Assembly: GCA_034440635.1 (NCBI GenBank) | Contig: JAOTON010000773.1 | Coordinates: forward strand, 679,501 to 743,500 | Direction: 5' to 3' | Origin: Lepas anatifera | Lineage: Eukaryota > Arthropoda > Thecostraca > Lepadidae | DNA length: 64,000 nucleotides | The notes under the pieces: generated by a model | Database searches by the model: none | What the model was told of the DNA's origin: nothing | The model's input: the letters and a program-made list of their open reading frames with translations, nothing else | Position numbers and translations under genes: made by a program | Shown here: positions 13,371 to 25,619 of the stretch, piece by piece | How the letters are laid out: each line of letters starts with the position of its first letter | How positions within the stretch are numbered: the first letter of the stretch is position 1

Positions 13371-14741
13371 GTCGATGCGCTTATTCTTGTGATCATATTT
13401 ATCGCCTTGCAACAATTATGTAAAATTCTGACTTAGCCATGTGAGTTCCATATGTGCAGTTAAACAGAGCTCGTAGGTTCAAGCACAGGGGCTCATGGAC
13501 ACAGATGTTCGCAAGGCTAATCCACATTAAGGATGTCTCGGCTCAGTCCGATGTGTTCCTATGTTTAGATTTCGTCACAAACGCAGTGGTATACAAGTGC
13601 CAACTCCTCGATATGTAGAGGTTAATGACACTAGCACCGACTGGTGTCCGCCCTCCGTGTGGATTGAGCCAACTCACACTTTACAACGGGACCAACAGCA
13701 CCAGAACGGCACGTCCCACCATTCCTCCACATACCCAAATCAGCGCATTTGCAGGCTGTTTAATCCAGCTTCTGTGCCGGCCCGCCCGTTGGTCCGGGTT
13801 CATTGAGTCGTAACCTCTGTGACCCCGTGCGACCCACGTGACCTGAATTTGCCGCCGGCGGGTATTCAGTGACCCGGCGGCGCTCATTCGCTCGGGGCGG
13901 TGTGAAGGCATTGGTTCGATCTTTGCCACCGGGTTTTCAGCTGAGCGGTCACGTGACAGATGGACGGCGGCTAATGAGGTGAAGCCTCAATCTGTGGCAG
14001 CTAATGGTTCCAGCATCCAATTTATTGCCGTTGGCGCTCTACGGTTGAAGCGTTCTGCCAGCGCGCCTTTGTTTGAACCAGCTGACGAAATGCATGACCG
14101 TATTTCTCAGTGGGCTTTTGTGTTGGCGGTTTTATTGGTCTCGTCGACGGGCATCCAGGATTATTTCTGAGGGAGAGGAGGCCGCCACCAGGGGGAGCGA
14201 GGAGTCTGTGGGAGGGAGGAGGAGCACCATGATCTCCTATTTTAGGGCGATGGGTGTCAACTTGCTTTTAAAGCGGATTTCACCAGTGCTTTTTGGCACT
14301 ACTAGCAAGCAGAAATGTCATGTCCGGCTTCACATCTTTGTATCCATTCTGATCGGGTAAGCAAGTTATTCATGTGATGACACAGAGGGCGCCCATTTCC
14401 CAAACTTCAATCCAGCTTTGGGTCTAAGGCAGAAATCGTCATTATTGCACCACTGGCGTAGAGTTGCCTCCTTTTCTACTCCTGGGGAGTGGGAGAGACC
14501 AGCCCTCATCCCCCGCTGTACCCCTGGATCCCCCTTCATCCTCACTGGGTCGTTGAAAAATTCAGTTGACACTGATATTTCCGGACCGAGAAGCGACACC
14601 GGGAATATAACCCTCGGACAAAAGGAGATCTATTTTCCCCATGCCCAGACGGTAGTGATCTTTTGAAAGCGTTGAAAACCTGCCTCAAACAGCAAGACTT
14701 TTGTTACAGGTTCTACTTTTTTCAAACATATTGCCACTAGC

Positions 14742-14787
14742 CATTTCCTCTCCCTCTCCCTCCCCCTCCTCTCTCTCTCTCTCTCCC
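14742..14787. repeat. Imperfect CT/CCT run
   Basis: CCTCTCCCTCTCCCTCCCCC followed by CTCTCTCTCTCTCT, about 45 bases. Confidence 0.9.
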
Positions 14788-15094
14788 CATATTTGGTCGG
14801 CGCTGACCTATGCTCGCACTACCTCCATCCGTCAGCTATAATCTAGCTGGCCCATGGCCGTTACATCCGCCCACTTTGACGCCGATTTAGGAGACAGACT
14901 GGTCCGCTGATCTCTCGACGCCCCAGCAGTCTCCAACGGTCACGGGGCGGAGCTGAGGCCGGCTGTGCCAGGGTTCCTGCTTCAGTCAGGGCGCACCCTT
15001 TTCATGAGGTACTGTGTATCATCCTTCGGGTGAAATGGCAGAACTAGAGATTTATTTAGGGGAGGGGCCTGCTTACGCCTCATGGTTTACGATG

Positions 15095-15365
15095 AGTCCC
15101 TACTGGCTATGAAGCCTCCAGCGACTATGAAGGCTTTAGCAGTTATGGAGGCCCCAGCAGTTATGAAGACCCCAGTGGCTCTAGAGGCCCCAGCGGTTAT
15201 GAAGACCCCTGCGGCTATGAGACCCCCAGCGGCTATGAGATCCCCAGTAGTTATGGAGACCCCAACGGTTATGAAGACCCCCGCGACTATGAAGGTTTTT
15301 GCGGTTGTGAAGACCCCAGTGGTTATGAAGATCCAGAGGCTATGAGATCCCCAGCCGTTATGAGG
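15095..15365. repeat. 18-bp minisatellite
   Basis: Units of the form CCAGCGGTTATGAAGACC recur about fifteen times with substitutions. Because 18 is divisible by three, frames on both strands remain open (up to 95 residues). No start context or signal suggests a gene. Confidence 0.9.
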
Positions 15366-16162
15366 CCCTTCCACGGCCGTGATTTCCTCAGGGGTAATAG
15401 GGCCCGTCGGCGGCTAGGGTGGGCGCGCTGTGGGTACCCCCTCCCTCCCTTAATTAGCCTTTGTTGATCCCTGTGCCACGGTGACACGGTCGGCCCAAAA
15501 CCGGTGCACTCTGAGGCCGAGTTCACGGTGCACGTGGAGTTCACGGTGCATGTTTAAGCCTCAGCCGAATCACGGTCCCAACAGGTGTTGTGGGAGTGTG
15601 CTGTCATCCCGCGTGGTACCATTTTTTATAGAGTTGTGCATTGAACGGGAACGGGCAGAGGCCTTTTTGGATGAGATAGGGTGGGAGAATATTTTCCTGG
15701 CTTCATTTGGTATGGGATGGAATGGGAAATTTCATCATCATCATCATTGGTGGTGTTTTTGGGCGCGTCGATGGCCTCGGTTTTCGGAGAAGTGGAATGG
15801 GATGGAAGAGGACTGCTTTTTCGGATATTTTACCGGGACGGCCCGGGATAAAAATGATATTAATGCGACGAAATAGGATGGATGTTATCCCATGTTGTCC
15901 CAATCGGTAGTTTTATAATAGATCTAGGCTCTCTGAGTCCACCTCTTGCTACGATATTGTTTGAACCGTAAATAAAAAGTTTCAACTGCTTTGGTTCTTT
16001 TCTAAGTTCATTATCCTACAGGGAGCTTCGTTGGAAAGCATTTTCAAAACGACGGCTAAAGCAATCTGTGCCTTTCTTTTGAGTGTGCTTCCGTCCAATG
16101 AGAAGTTTGCTCACTCTGCATGGATGTTTGAATTATCTTCATCATTGTGGAATTTTCAAAAG

Positions 16163-16311
16163 CAGTGGCGGATGCAGGGGTTTAGATGATCAACCCCTTC
16201 TCCGAAATCGTGATTGCCCTTTAATTGCATAGTGATAGGTTAGTTGAGCTAAAGGTGGGTAATGTTGGGCCCTTAGTCCCCCCTTTAAATGAAAGTCTGG
16301 ATCCGCCTGTG
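16163..16311. mobile_element. hAT-like MITE, degraded
   Basis: The ends are CAGTGGCGGATGCAGGGG and TCTGGATCCGCCTGTG. No convincing target duplication is visible. It is non-coding. Confidence 0.6.
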
Positions 16312-16546
16312 GAAGGGAAATCCTCTGCAGCTCGCTAAACAGACTCTCCCCTCGTGTCCATCACGACACTCACGAGCCTACATCGACTGGTACCGGTACG
16401 GGTCGGACCATCCCCAGCTCGGCACGTCAACCTGATCCAACCGTTCCACATGAGCTGGAGCTTGGTCTGAGAGGTGCTCCGGAGCAGCTCATGTTCACGC
16501 GACACCATGCTGTACTTGATGGCGTCGGTCCAGGATATCCGCAAAC

Positions 16547-16717
16547 CAGAGGCGGATCCAGGACAACATTTTGGGGCGAGGGGCTCGAGCTTCCCCCGCT
16601 ATTTGCATCAGAACAGCATCCGGCGATGCACTAACAGTAGGCAAACTGGCATTTGAGGAGTAGGGGAGGCTTGAGCCTGCTAGCCCCCTACCCTAGCCTC
16701 CCTTGTAACCGCTGCTG
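16547..16717. mobile_element. hAT-like MITE, degraded
   Basis: It begins CAGAGGCGGATCCAGG and ends near GTAACCGCTGCTG. An internal GGCTCGAGCTTCCCCCGC relates it to the CTCGAG-core subfamily. The flanks match at five of eight bases. Confidence 0.5.
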
Positions 16718-17229
16718 CTAAAAACCACATGTGAGGTAGAAATGGACTTATTGTTATGTTTTTCTTATATATATATATATTTTTATATATGATATATATA
16801 CATGTATATATATATATAAAGCCAGCAAATAAATGACCCACGCCGCCGACTCGGATCCAAGGCCCGGCGGGTCCCCTGATCAGGGATCAATCTGGCTCCT
16901 GAGAAACCCATCCATCAGGGAAAGAGTTGCCAACGCGATAAAGCCCTGGAAGTTTGTGCATTGATAAGTCTAAACGTTCATTATCAATTGGATGCAGATT
17001 ATGAACATGAATACCAAAGCATGTGGCCTATTTGAAAAACATCTAATTAATTATGAAATCTGATTCAATTTGTGCAAGCTTGCGGGGGATCTTTTTGCGC
17101 TTAGTGGACGTGCATACTTAACGAGTTTAGCAACGGGACACAGCGATGGTGCCCAGGCGTGGCCAGTCGACAGGTCCCGGATGTAATGCCGCTGGTGTAC
17201 TGGCGAACCAGGAACAGTTCTGGACGCCT

Positions 17230-17400
17230 CTCACGTTGGTCAGACCAGGAGCAACCCTGGACAACCTCAGACACTTGTTCAGACCAGGGACAACCCTGGG
17301 AAGCTGGTCAGACAAGGGACAACCCTGGGAAGCTGGTCAGACAAGGGACAACCCTGGGAAGCTGGTCAGACAAGGGACAACCCTGGACCACCTCAGACGC
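17230..17400. repeat. 29-bp minisatellite
   Basis: GGGACAACCCTGGGAAGCTGG with GTCAGACAA forms about four close units, flanked by diverged ones with CCTGGACAACCTCAGAC. Confidence 0.88.
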
Positions 17401-18570
17401 CGACTGTAGTGTAAACGGGGCCCTGCTTACTGGAGGATCCTCCCAAATGTCGAATGGAAAATATGGGATGAGCGTAGTCGGATGATTTGGTTCCATGGAA
17501 GAAAATGCAAAAGTTTAGTTTAGTAAAATGCAAATTTTAGACCAGGCTGTGTTACAGTGATTTGTTCTCGTCTCCGTGGCGGAATCCCATTTGGTTTAAG
17601 ACAAAAAGAGACGGAAAGAGGGCCTGTTCTAATTGTGGTATTGAGTTTTAGCATCTCTGACGCCTGCAACCAGCATTCGGTTTTACAACCATCGTCTTAT
17701 ATGGTTAAAACATTGATGTTGAATTTGGTTACAAATATTTAAGCATGAGCGTAGATTTTGGAAACTAATAAGTCGCGTCGAAATTTGAAAATCGCCAGCT
17801 TCGACCTTGTTAGCTAAAATATGCCACTATAAATGGTGCTTCAAGCGCTACCACGTCCCTCATGAACATCAAAACCACATTTCACAGTATCTGATATGAA
17901 AATAACAAAAATGCGCCGGATATTTTGACTTCATCCGTAATTGTAGGAGACATTCCCCCTTCCCTCATTCTCATCCCTCATTTCCAAAGTGTTAAAAATA
18001 TGCAACCCTGTGTTTTGATGAATATGTGGCGTGTTACCAAATTGTTTCTCAAATAGCAATGATCGGCGTCATCACAAATATGTACCGTCGTAAAATATTC
18101 CTGATCATAGGAACAGTAGAGGTGCGTGGCACTCATTGTTTCTGTTGCCGTGTACGGTATGACCTGGCGGGATATACCGAGTGGCGCGCGCCAAAGAAAG
18201 ACCGGGAAGGGGAGGGGGCGGGGAAGCGGGGTAGGTGGGGGACAATGGAAACTTGGGGTACACTGGCATCGGCAAGGGTTGTCGTATGTGAGGTATGCTG
18301 CCGTGGCATAAGTGAAACCTGTAGAATGTGGGTCCGGGTGTTGCGAAGGCTTTTGTGAGATCAGCTTTCTCTTGAGCTTTAAAGTGGTGCGTACTGATGT
18401 GAGCAGTCGACTGAAAGTTGTCTGCGATGTTTTGACTAGTGTGGAGGATGAAAGCTCTGTGGAGTTATAGTTCAATCAGCAATATGATAACTGTTTACCT
18501 CCAAATTTGTTGTAGATATGACGGTTCAAGTTTTCCCGAGCCCTGTGTTCTGACTAATTGTTACGCCTGT

Positions 18571-18900
18571 CAATAATTGTTGGGGTTTAACGACGCACCA
18601 ACTGCCAGGGTCATACGGGGTCGCCAATTCTCACCCTAAATATAAAGGACTTCTCCACTAGTGAAAAGGAAAAACGTTCGAACGTTCGAAAACGTTCGAA
18701 AAACGTTCACTAGTGGAGAAGTCCTTTATATTTATGTAATTCATTCACATCCACTTATAATGTCATTTCGAGAATTTTCATCCTGTTGGGAGGAATTTGG
18801 GGGATCAGATCAACTTATTCAGTGGCTCCGCCGGGACTTGAACCCGGGACCGGTGGCTTAGAATACAAGGACGCTATCCACTAAACCACCCATCCCCCTG
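18571..18900 (-). mobile_element. SINE copy split by a 145-base hairpin insertion
   Basis: This minus-strand copy has GGGGTTTAACGACGCACC at 18582-18599 and the tRNA-like B-box complement (CCGGGACTTGAACCCGGGA) at about 18830-18850. The body is interrupted at 18637-18781. The two body parts join as ...TCACCCT and CCTGTTGGGAGG, matching intact copies. Confidence 0.8.
18637..18781. mobile_element. Hairpin element inserted in a SINE
   Basis: A perfect 29-base inverted repeat (arms 18637-18665 and 18706-18734, beginning TAAATATAAAGGACTTCTCC) surrounds a 40-base centre made of repeated CGTTCGAA. A 47-base tail follows, up to the resumption of the SINE. CCT may be a 3-base duplication. It resembles a palindromic MITE, but the asymmetric tail is unusual. 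Confidence 0.75.
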
Positions 18901-20578
18901 TTTCGCTTGTTAACAGGATCATTCGCAGAGGACGCAATTAATGGAAACTTGCCTCCTTCCGCGTTTTATCTTGTCACAGGCGTTTCCTCAACTAAGCGGG
19001 CAGCTTCTCCTACAAAAGGTTCGCTTCTCGGCTACCGCGGTCCCCGAGATACTTCGTATCCATCGGTCTGGTGCCTTGTCGAGTCCCACAATGTCCTAAC
19101 CCACTCGCACTTTTTCGTTGTTGGATCCAAACTGGGCAGTGAGGGTATGAAGTTGTTATAAAGTGCAATTTCTTAGACGGCCAGCGTCGAGAGCAAACAT
19201 TTTTTTCCCTTTAGTGCGATTTTGTCTCCTCACGGCCTCTGATGGTTATTGCTCCCCCTCTGCTTCATCTTCGCTGTCACAACACCTCGCCATCCCCTCC
19301 TCCATGCCTCTCCTGCCGTTCTTAATTAAGTGTCTCGAGCGCCCCCCGCCACGTGCAGCTCCGATCTAGGACGTTATTAAATAGAGTTGGCGCTGCGTGC
19401 CGATCGCCGATAGATGGCAGTGTCACTGACCTGGCGTGCAACATTCATCACGTGAGGTCGGTGACCTCATCAGTCTAGTTAATGGATCTAGACAGTGTAG
19501 TCGCCACATTGAACAGTGTGAGGCTCAGGTGATATCGAGCATCAAGTACAGAGTTTGTTCATGGCGTAGTTTGATATATATTTCACGGTCGCCACTGTTT
19601 TTAGGTCATTTGGCGTAAAAAGATTTGCTGAGTATTCATCCGTATTTTAGCACTAAAAAGTGTCATACACTCAGCACAGCTCCGGCCCTCTGTTGTCAGT
19701 TGAGAAGGAAATACAGCTTAATTCGTGTATTTTGAATATGTTGAGTTTTATTCTCACTTTTGTTGCCTGATGCCATTTGCGTAACCATATTAAAAATTGT
19801 CACTTCTCCCTTCGGCCTGCCCTTTTCCGGTCCAATACTTAAATTTGGATGTCCATAGATGTTCAGGTCCATAGAGTTGGTGAGGGCAACAATTTGTTGT
19901 GTTTGCACAAACATAGCAAGGGTTAGATTCAGATTCACAGGTGCTGTGTGAAAAAATGCGAGAGGTTACTGCTTACCATAATAACGCGTTGTGAGATAAA
20001 ATATAAGAATAAGTACAAACGCAACAGGTATAAGGACAATCAAATACACACACACACACAGAAATGATAAATCTAGATATAACAGCCTTTAGGTCATACT
20101 GAGAGGATCAGCATCTTAGCTACATTGCGATGTCAGACAAAATATCAGACTCGGGGTCAGACCAGGGCGGCAGGGAACCCGTGCGGCATGCTGCAAGGTC
20201 CAGCCATTGCCTGACGACACTGCTGTTTTGCCGGCGGCGGTGATCTATGGGTTTGTTTTGCCGTGTGCTTTCTTGCGATATGGACGGTGCTGGCTCTCGT
20301 CGCCGCTGAGAGCCAGTGCTTCTCAAGCCCGGATGTGAGATCATGTTGTGTGGGCGGGGAGGAGCATCAACACGATGAGACAATCTTGGCCCTGAGCTGT
20401 GGTCGGAATATATGACACCGGTGGGTATCGGGCAGAAATGTTCTGGGTTAGGACGTTGGGGAGGTGAACGGAAGGACATGGTTTTTGACCGGTATAAGGC
20501 TGCTTGTGTGGAAGGTGTTGAAGTCCTTGGTGCGCGGTATCGCGCTTGGATCTCGGGTGAACATTTGTTAGCTGAGAA

Positions 20579-20787
20579 CGCTGGCGGATCCAGAGGGAGC
20601 AAGGGGGCCGTGACCCACTCCAAAGCCTAAAATAGTATCTTTTGGCCCCCAAAAGGACAAAATTTTAGCCGTATTTCTTTTAAAAAAATACTATGTTTTC
20701 GCGATTTTTTTCTCAATTTGGCCCCCACACTCAGATCAAATGTTGGTTTGGGCCCACTCCCAGAAGTTGCTCCTGGATCCGCCAGTG
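20579..20787. mobile_element. hAT-like MITE of the GGCGGATCC family
   Basis: The ends are CGCTGGCGGATCC and GGATCCGCCAGTG. The flanks GCTGAGAA and GCCGAGAA differ at one of eight bases. The 209-base interior is non-coding and contains GGCCCCC-type runs in both orientations. Confidence 0.82.
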
Positions 20788-22429
20788 GCCGAGAAGGATG
20801 GGCCCTCCATTGGAGGGTTGTAGTAGTACTGTAGAACTCAAGTAGAACTAAAGCCGTATGTTATGCCAACTAGTCCTAGCCATATGTAGAACTAATGCTA
20901 TATGTTTAACTACACACTTTTGACAGGGATGGTCCAGGACACCCTCTTTCAGGGGAACTAAGTACCAAAATATTGAAGAAATGTGTTTTGAAGATATCTT
21001 AAGCAAAATCAGACATTTTGAGCCTTTGGGGAACAATAGGCAAGATGCCCCCGCTTACATCCCCGCAGACCCTCCCAGGACTTGGACAGAGCTGCCGTGG
21101 CAGCGTGAGGTGGGGCCGAACACCGCGGTTGTTTCAGTTACCGGGAATTATTTCACCATGGGCCTGGACGCCGCCGTCTATCGGACCTCTGTGGTCAGGT
21201 CTCCGTTCAACTGCGGTCCCCGGGGGCGACACCGCGCGCTGGCAACATCCGCCGTCGCGGCGTGACGCAATGTTGCCAGATTGGCTGTCAGTGGTTTGTG
21301 GGGAGCAGTCATTAGCCAATGCCTCTTTAAATCAGCTTGCGTATTTACGGACTAACGGACTCGTCGGCAGGTCACACCCGTGTGGTGTACTGATCTGGGG
21401 TAAGTGGAGACTGTAATCGAATGCACTATTTGGAACAATTATGCAACAAATATCCAAAAATTTTGGTCGAAAAATTGAATTTATAGGATTCTTATATACA
21501 ATATTTATTTATTTATTCAGTAGAACCAGGCTCCGACATTTTCTGTTTTTTTCTTTGGTCCGCTCATCACTTGCCCGGCTACTTTGTTGGTCATTCCGGT
21601 AATCGCTACTGTACTTATGTGCTGCGGTCATAGAGCTGTTCTGGGAGATCGTCTTTTTATGCTGTTCATGTTTAAAGCAAGCAAAATGATAAACGGTATG
21701 GGGCTTTGTACATGACTTCGTATTGACGGTAAGTTCTCTGGATGCGGCTATTTGTATGTTTCGCCGTTACCCGAATGGAGGGAAAACATTACCGTCGCTC
21801 GGTTTTGGCTGCGTGTTCTGGGTGAAAGAAGGCCCCGTGACCCATCTTTGCTTGACTTTTCGTCTGCCTAAATACACGGTATTTGGCCACTTGCCTGGAT
21901 TGACCATGCCACGGTATTAATTGGTTATCTTTGACTGACTGGTACGTCACTGTCCGTTTCATTTTTTGAACAATATGTCGAGAACCGAAACCACCATTCC
22001 ATAACCAAACCTGCACGGATAGTTGAAGCTATTTGAAAAGTGAAACGTATCATTAAACAAATGTCGATTGAACTTGCATGGGCTCATTTTACAGAAGAAC
22101 TCGTCAACTGTATCAGAAGCCCATTATTGGTTTTATTTTTTAAAAACTGAAAATACGCCAATTTGAAAGAAAAAATAATTCCCGTGAAAAAATTGTCATA
22201 TATGAAACATAAAGCACCCGCAGCAGAGTGTTCCCTCACCATCGCGCTTGGAAGGCTATTGTGTGGGCCGGTTCGGCATGACCAGCGGTTGCGGTCTCGA
22301 ACATGTGACAGCCGAGGCAATGACGGATGGCTGATTAGAACACCCGCTGCGGGAACGTCTCGACCCCATTCGAAGTTAATGACGCCGAAATAGCATTGCC
22401 GGCTCCAGCACAGCCAATATGGTCGTATA

Positions 22430-22580
22430 ACCTCCATAAGTATAAGCGTCGCCACCGGCAAAAAGTGAGGAGGACGATCAGTCTTCAACCTCGTGCTGAC
22501 ACAAATGTTCTCTAGAGCCAAGAACTGTTCAGATTTGGGCTCATTGTTGCGTTTAGCACTGGCTGGTTGCAACATGTTTC
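22430..22580 (+). repeat. Dispersed repeat with a conserved reading frame, copy 1
   Basis: AAGCGTCGCCACCGGCAAAA translates as KRRHRQK and continues to SLQPRADTN, then a stop and a degraded end. Copies at 42181-42320 and 50750-50890 (minus) translate similarly. The family is unrecognised. Confidence 0.5.
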
Positions 22581-23172
22581 GATTTCTTTCCAATTTGGCT
22601 GAAATCGGGAATTTTTATTGAGAAAAAGTGGAGGGGCCAGCCTCGCCCCCGAAGCACCACTATTTCAACGCGTGTGCTGTGTCGCTAAGCTTGAAACCTC
22701 GGCATGTTTACCATTCTGGGTTACGAATCACCATTCGATTAACCCCACCCAGCATTTTTGCACTTTGACAAGATGACATACCGAAATTATTGCAAAGAAT
22801 CATAATTTTGTTTTGCAATTAACAGGAACGTCCGGTATATGTTTAAGATCAATATTCAATTTTGGATTATGTGTTTATAAATCAATTTTGGATGGTTTGA
22901 TGGCAGAGAGCTTCTTCGTTTTGGAAGTAACAGTCAGGGAAACGTCCTGGGTTCAATTATCCAGTATATGCACCTGTTAACGGTAAATACTTTTAACTAC
23001 TTCCGCTCCGAGTAGATGTGAGAACGTTTGACAACAATGGAGCGGGAAGCTCACGGTCTGGAAAATACACTGCTCTATCAATAAAACTGCACTGTCCACT
23101 CCCAGTTTCCGCCAGCTCTAGCGCGGTAATGTGCCGGTGCCAACCCCAGTTAAAGAGACAGTTGGCAGACAT

Positions 23173-23323
23173 CAGAGGCGGATCCACGGGAAGAAGGAGT
23201 AACCAGACATCCCCTAACTGACCTCTACAACAAGATTCTAGACTTCTGTGAGCGAGAAGTGCACTGCCAGGCTAAGACTGACACCCTGTATCCCATCACA
23301 GCGTTGACCTCGATCCGCCCCTG
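23173..23323. mobile_element. hAT-like MITE, degraded
   Basis: The ends are CAGAGGCGGATCCACGGG and CTCGATCCGCCCCTG. The flanks GCAGACAT and GCACGGAT match at five of eight bases. Confidence 0.5.
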
Positions 23324-23492
23324 GCACGGATGACGCGTGCCGGGTACCACCGCCTGTCCCCGAAACGCCAAATGAGTGTGCGTCAGCCCCCGCGTTCGTT
23401 CCATTTGCGTGATTACCGCGCGCTTGCGGCCACGGTGGACTCCACGCCAGTGGCGGTGCAGTTCGCGGGTCATTGATTTTGCCCGGTGTGTA

Positions 23493-23635
23493 CACTAGCG
23501 GACCTAGAAGGGGGGCTAGAGGCCATGCTTCCCGCCCAAATTACGAAATTTTAGCCGATTTGCTTAAAAAAACACAATGTTTTTGCCATTTTTCCCGAGT
23601 TGCCCCCCCAAACGGTGTACCTGTGTCCGCCCGTG
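23493..23635. mobile_element. hAT-like MITE related to the 20.6-kb copy
   Basis: The element starts CACTAGCGGACC and ends GTGTCCGCCCGTG. The interior TTTTAGCCG...TTTTTGCCATTTTTC resembles the interior of the 20579-20787 copy. GTGTGT-rich flanks blur the duplication. Confidence 0.5.
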
Positions 23636-23694
23636 GTGTGTGGTAGTTGGAACGGCTCTGGAGTTGGGTGTGTGTTTACGACTGGTGATGCAGT

Positions 23695-23865
23695 GTCACG
23701 GGCGAAGACTGGTCGAATTCCACGCCGCTGACCCGGGCTAAAATCTCCGGTTGAGTATTCTGCATAAGTATTTTCATTGTCGTAATACCCTCCCAACAGG
23801 ATGAGAGTTGGTGACGTCATATGACCTCAGCAGTCGGTGTGTCTGAAAGCCACAAAGTTAGTTTT
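23695..23865 (+). mobile_element. SINE copy, GAAGACT subfamily
   Basis: The body CTCCCAACAGGATGAGAGTTGG and the 3' CAGTCGGTGTGTCTGAAAGCC match the SINE family. The head GGGCGAAGACTGGTCGAATTCC is shared with the copy at 39683-39830, marking a subfamily. Confidence 0.65.
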
Positions 23866-25619
23866 TGAGTTTACGACTCGCTAACTGCTGACGTCGTGAG
23901 CTCCAGCGTCTCCTGAGAACTGGTGAAGAGGGATTTTAAGATATGGAAGCTTGACCTCTTGTGGATGATGTAGTCACGAATAAGTTCCTTTAAGCGATGA
24001 CTCGTTTAATATCCGTGGAAAAATACAAGAATGCGTTTGGTTCAGAGCACCTGCGGTGGATCGGCAATAGCGTCCATGTCAAAGTTACCGTTTTCAGAAA
24101 AGAGAAAATATGCAGTTTGTAGATTTATGATAGTATAGTTTTTAGTTTGGACTTAGTTTTTTTATAGCATTGTTCCATCGAAATCAGTGCTCGGTTCTGT
24201 TGTTATTGTGACGAAGTAAGCTGGAGTAAAACAATTGGATTCCCGGTCAGACACCTCTGGTTCCAGCAGAGGCTTCTGAGGGCCTTCACCCCACTTGGAA
24301 GGCTTCGCTTTTGGTTAAGCTGTGGACTGGTTAGGATTCTAGGTATAGTTGAGGCTTCTCGTGTCATTGGGTGCGCGTTCTGAGCTACTGAAAATAAAGA
24401 ATCCATAATGTATCGTTCATTTGCCCTAACATTGAATAGTTTATAGTTTTTGTCGCCGTTATGTTTTTGAGGTCTGTGAGACGCTTGCTTTCAATCCATT
24501 TGTTTATAAAGCAACAACTTTGATCCAGCGTGTACTGTAAACAAACACTGAATGACTCAGGTGACTCTGATGATTCATAGTCACAATCTGTGTTGAGTCG
24601 GTGCTTGTGCGGTCCTGGCGTGGGGTGCCGGCGTCCTTCTCGTCATGTCTGGAATCTCTGGATCTGGACCCCTGCCCAGTGGGGAGGGGGAGCGACGCCA
24701 TCGATGGAATGTCTGAGGGTGAATCAGTTAATAAACAAACCATGTTACGGTGGCTCGCGCATCAGCGTAACAGTAGTGAATTTAAAAGAGAAAAATGGTG
24801 TTCCGCAGTTCAAGGATAGGCTCAAGCTTCATTAGTCATTTAAACGCATTCAAACGCGTAAACAATGGTTTTGGTGCACTGTAAATCGTTTTTAGCTGTA
24901 ATGTTCGTTGTATAACGTTTGAATGGCTGTCAGAAAACAAAGCGATCAGCGATGGTGTTTAGCTCTGGGAACCTTGAATTTTGTTCATTAAATAATCCAT
25001 GATGTGGGACCAAAGTAGGATTCATCTTCTGTTTCCTTAGAGCGTATCTAGATAAGTCCAGCGATTTTGCAGGCTAGCATGATGACGTTGGGAGGATCTG
25101 TTTGGACAGGGTGTTCAAGAGCTCTGCCAACGTCGCATTACGCCTCGTTTATTGGGGCACAGGTGTTTGGCAGTGACGTTTCACTGCAGTACGTGACCCA
25201 TTCACTGTCTCTGGCAACAGAGCGAGTGTAAACATCGGGAGTAAACGCCAACTAACCATCTTAATGTGCAATTATGCATTCATGTGTTCCTCAGATCTAA
25301 GGCTGGAAGTCTCTTCTCCATCTGGCAAGGGGATGAGGGTTTGAATGAGCTTACATGTTGATACAAAAATTATGGGAAAGCCTAAATCCTGGGGTTTATC
25401 CCTCACCCCGTCGGGATCTCTGCCCATGCTGATATCTAATATTGTGGTCTTGTGGCTTACCACCTTGGGCTCTATGTTTTAACACCCGCAATGGAGGGGG
25501 TCTGGCACTAACGCGCACTGGAGGGGGCCTGGTAGGCCCCCTAAGATCTCAAAACTTGAGGGCTAGAAAACGCCACTTGGTAGGTGGGTGGGGGCTTGGT
25601 GATCTACATGATGACCAAT

